Shown here piece by piece: positions 63,650-64,000 of a stretch of 64,000 nucleotides of DNA. Within the stretch, counting starts at the first letter, position 1. Each line of letters starts with the position of its first letter. Below the pieces are notes generated by a model that was not told where the DNA came from, did not search any database, and saw only the letters and a program-made list of their open reading frames with translations. The DNA is from Micrasema longulum. Taxonomy: Eukaryota; Arthropoda; Insecta; Trichoptera; Brachycentridae. The translations under genes were made by a program, and so were the position numbers. Where the stretch lies: NCBI GenBank assembly GCA_022494885.1, contig JAGVSM010001168.1, positions 62,001 to 126,000 on the forward strand, in the 5' to 3' direction.

Positions 63650-64000
63650 CTTACTTAGGCGTTGCCTAGTATGCAGGTGAAATAATTCGTGTCACAAATA
63701 CTGCGTGACAAACAAATAATTCGTGCCATGTCGCGCATGATCTACTCGCAAATGAAACAAATACGCCCGCCCCGTCACCCCCGCACGCACCGCGATGAGA
63801 CAGGTCGTAACCTGTCGCGCGCGGAATGCACACATCTTCGGCCGCCGAATATTCGACGCTTCGGCCGAGAGCGTGGCTGAATATTCGGTATTCGGTATTC
63901 AGCCAAATCACTATTTGTGGCATCTCCAATTTATCAACGAACTTAGTTCTTAGGCAAACACAAATGATTATAATACATACAGGCACAATTGAAATGAAAT
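63650..64000. other. M1 interior fragment and a CpG-rich patch
   Basis: GGCGTTGCCTAGTATGCAGG at 63659 is the M1 interior word also seen at 12240. 63760-63880 is CpG-rich (CCGCACGCACCGCGATGAG, TGTCGCGCGCGG), with GAATATTCGACGCTTCGGCC and repeats of TATTCGGTATTC after it. No gene was recognised. Confidence 0.4.

Overview
The window looks like part of a lepidopteran (moth or butterfly) genome. It is AT-rich, has GT-AG introns, and has two identifiable host genes of which only pieces lie here. The rest is a dense mosaic of non-LTR retrotransposon 3' ends, three tRNA-derived SINE families, Helitrons, foldback (MITE-like) elements and fragments of Penelope-like and hAT elements. There are no bacterial-style operons, no rRNA, no CRISPR array and no convincing functional tRNA gene; every tRNA-like sequence is a SINE head.

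Region 1 (about 0.98-12.65 kb, minus strand) holds seven consecutive exons of a modular serine protease of the HP14/ModSP type, the apical clip-less protease of the insect Toll/prophenoloxidase cascade. In transcript order they are a 58-nt linker exon, a Sushi exon, a 46-nt linker microexon, a second Sushi exon, a Cys-rich 'Wonton'-like exon, the start of the trypsin-like domain, and the exon with the catalytic AAHC histidine. Splice phases agree at all six junctions. The Asp and Ser exons must lie beyond position 1. The expected N-terminal LDLa repeats were not found up to 46 kb. Introns are filled with mobile elements, including a Helitron that starts 24 bp into the intron after the first protease-domain exon.

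Region 2 (12.7-45.5 kb) has no firmly identified gene. It contains many LINE C-termini, two Helitrons' worth of related ends (one is in region 1), a 2.2-kb inverted-repeat element with ACGGTAAAATACCGT-like palindromes (24.46-26.67 kb), a run of three hairpin elements (43.5-44.2 kb), a promoter-like NRF1/ETS patch at 17.35 kb, and a possible two-exon small ORF at 27.5-28.2 kb.

Region 3 (45.7-64 kb, plus strand) starts with a CpG-richer upstream region and the first coding exon of an insect NOL4 (nucleolar protein 4) orthologue at 47,158-47,685. The rest is probably its first intron: repeats mixed with unique, less AT-rich patches that resemble conserved non-coding DNA.

The least expected signal is a 12-base word, AGGAG(A/C)ACATAA. 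It occurs four times exactly and twice with one mismatch, always on the plus strand, between 29.3 and 58.9 kb. All six sites lie in stretches I could not assign to repeats, and most have a GC-rich box just upstream.
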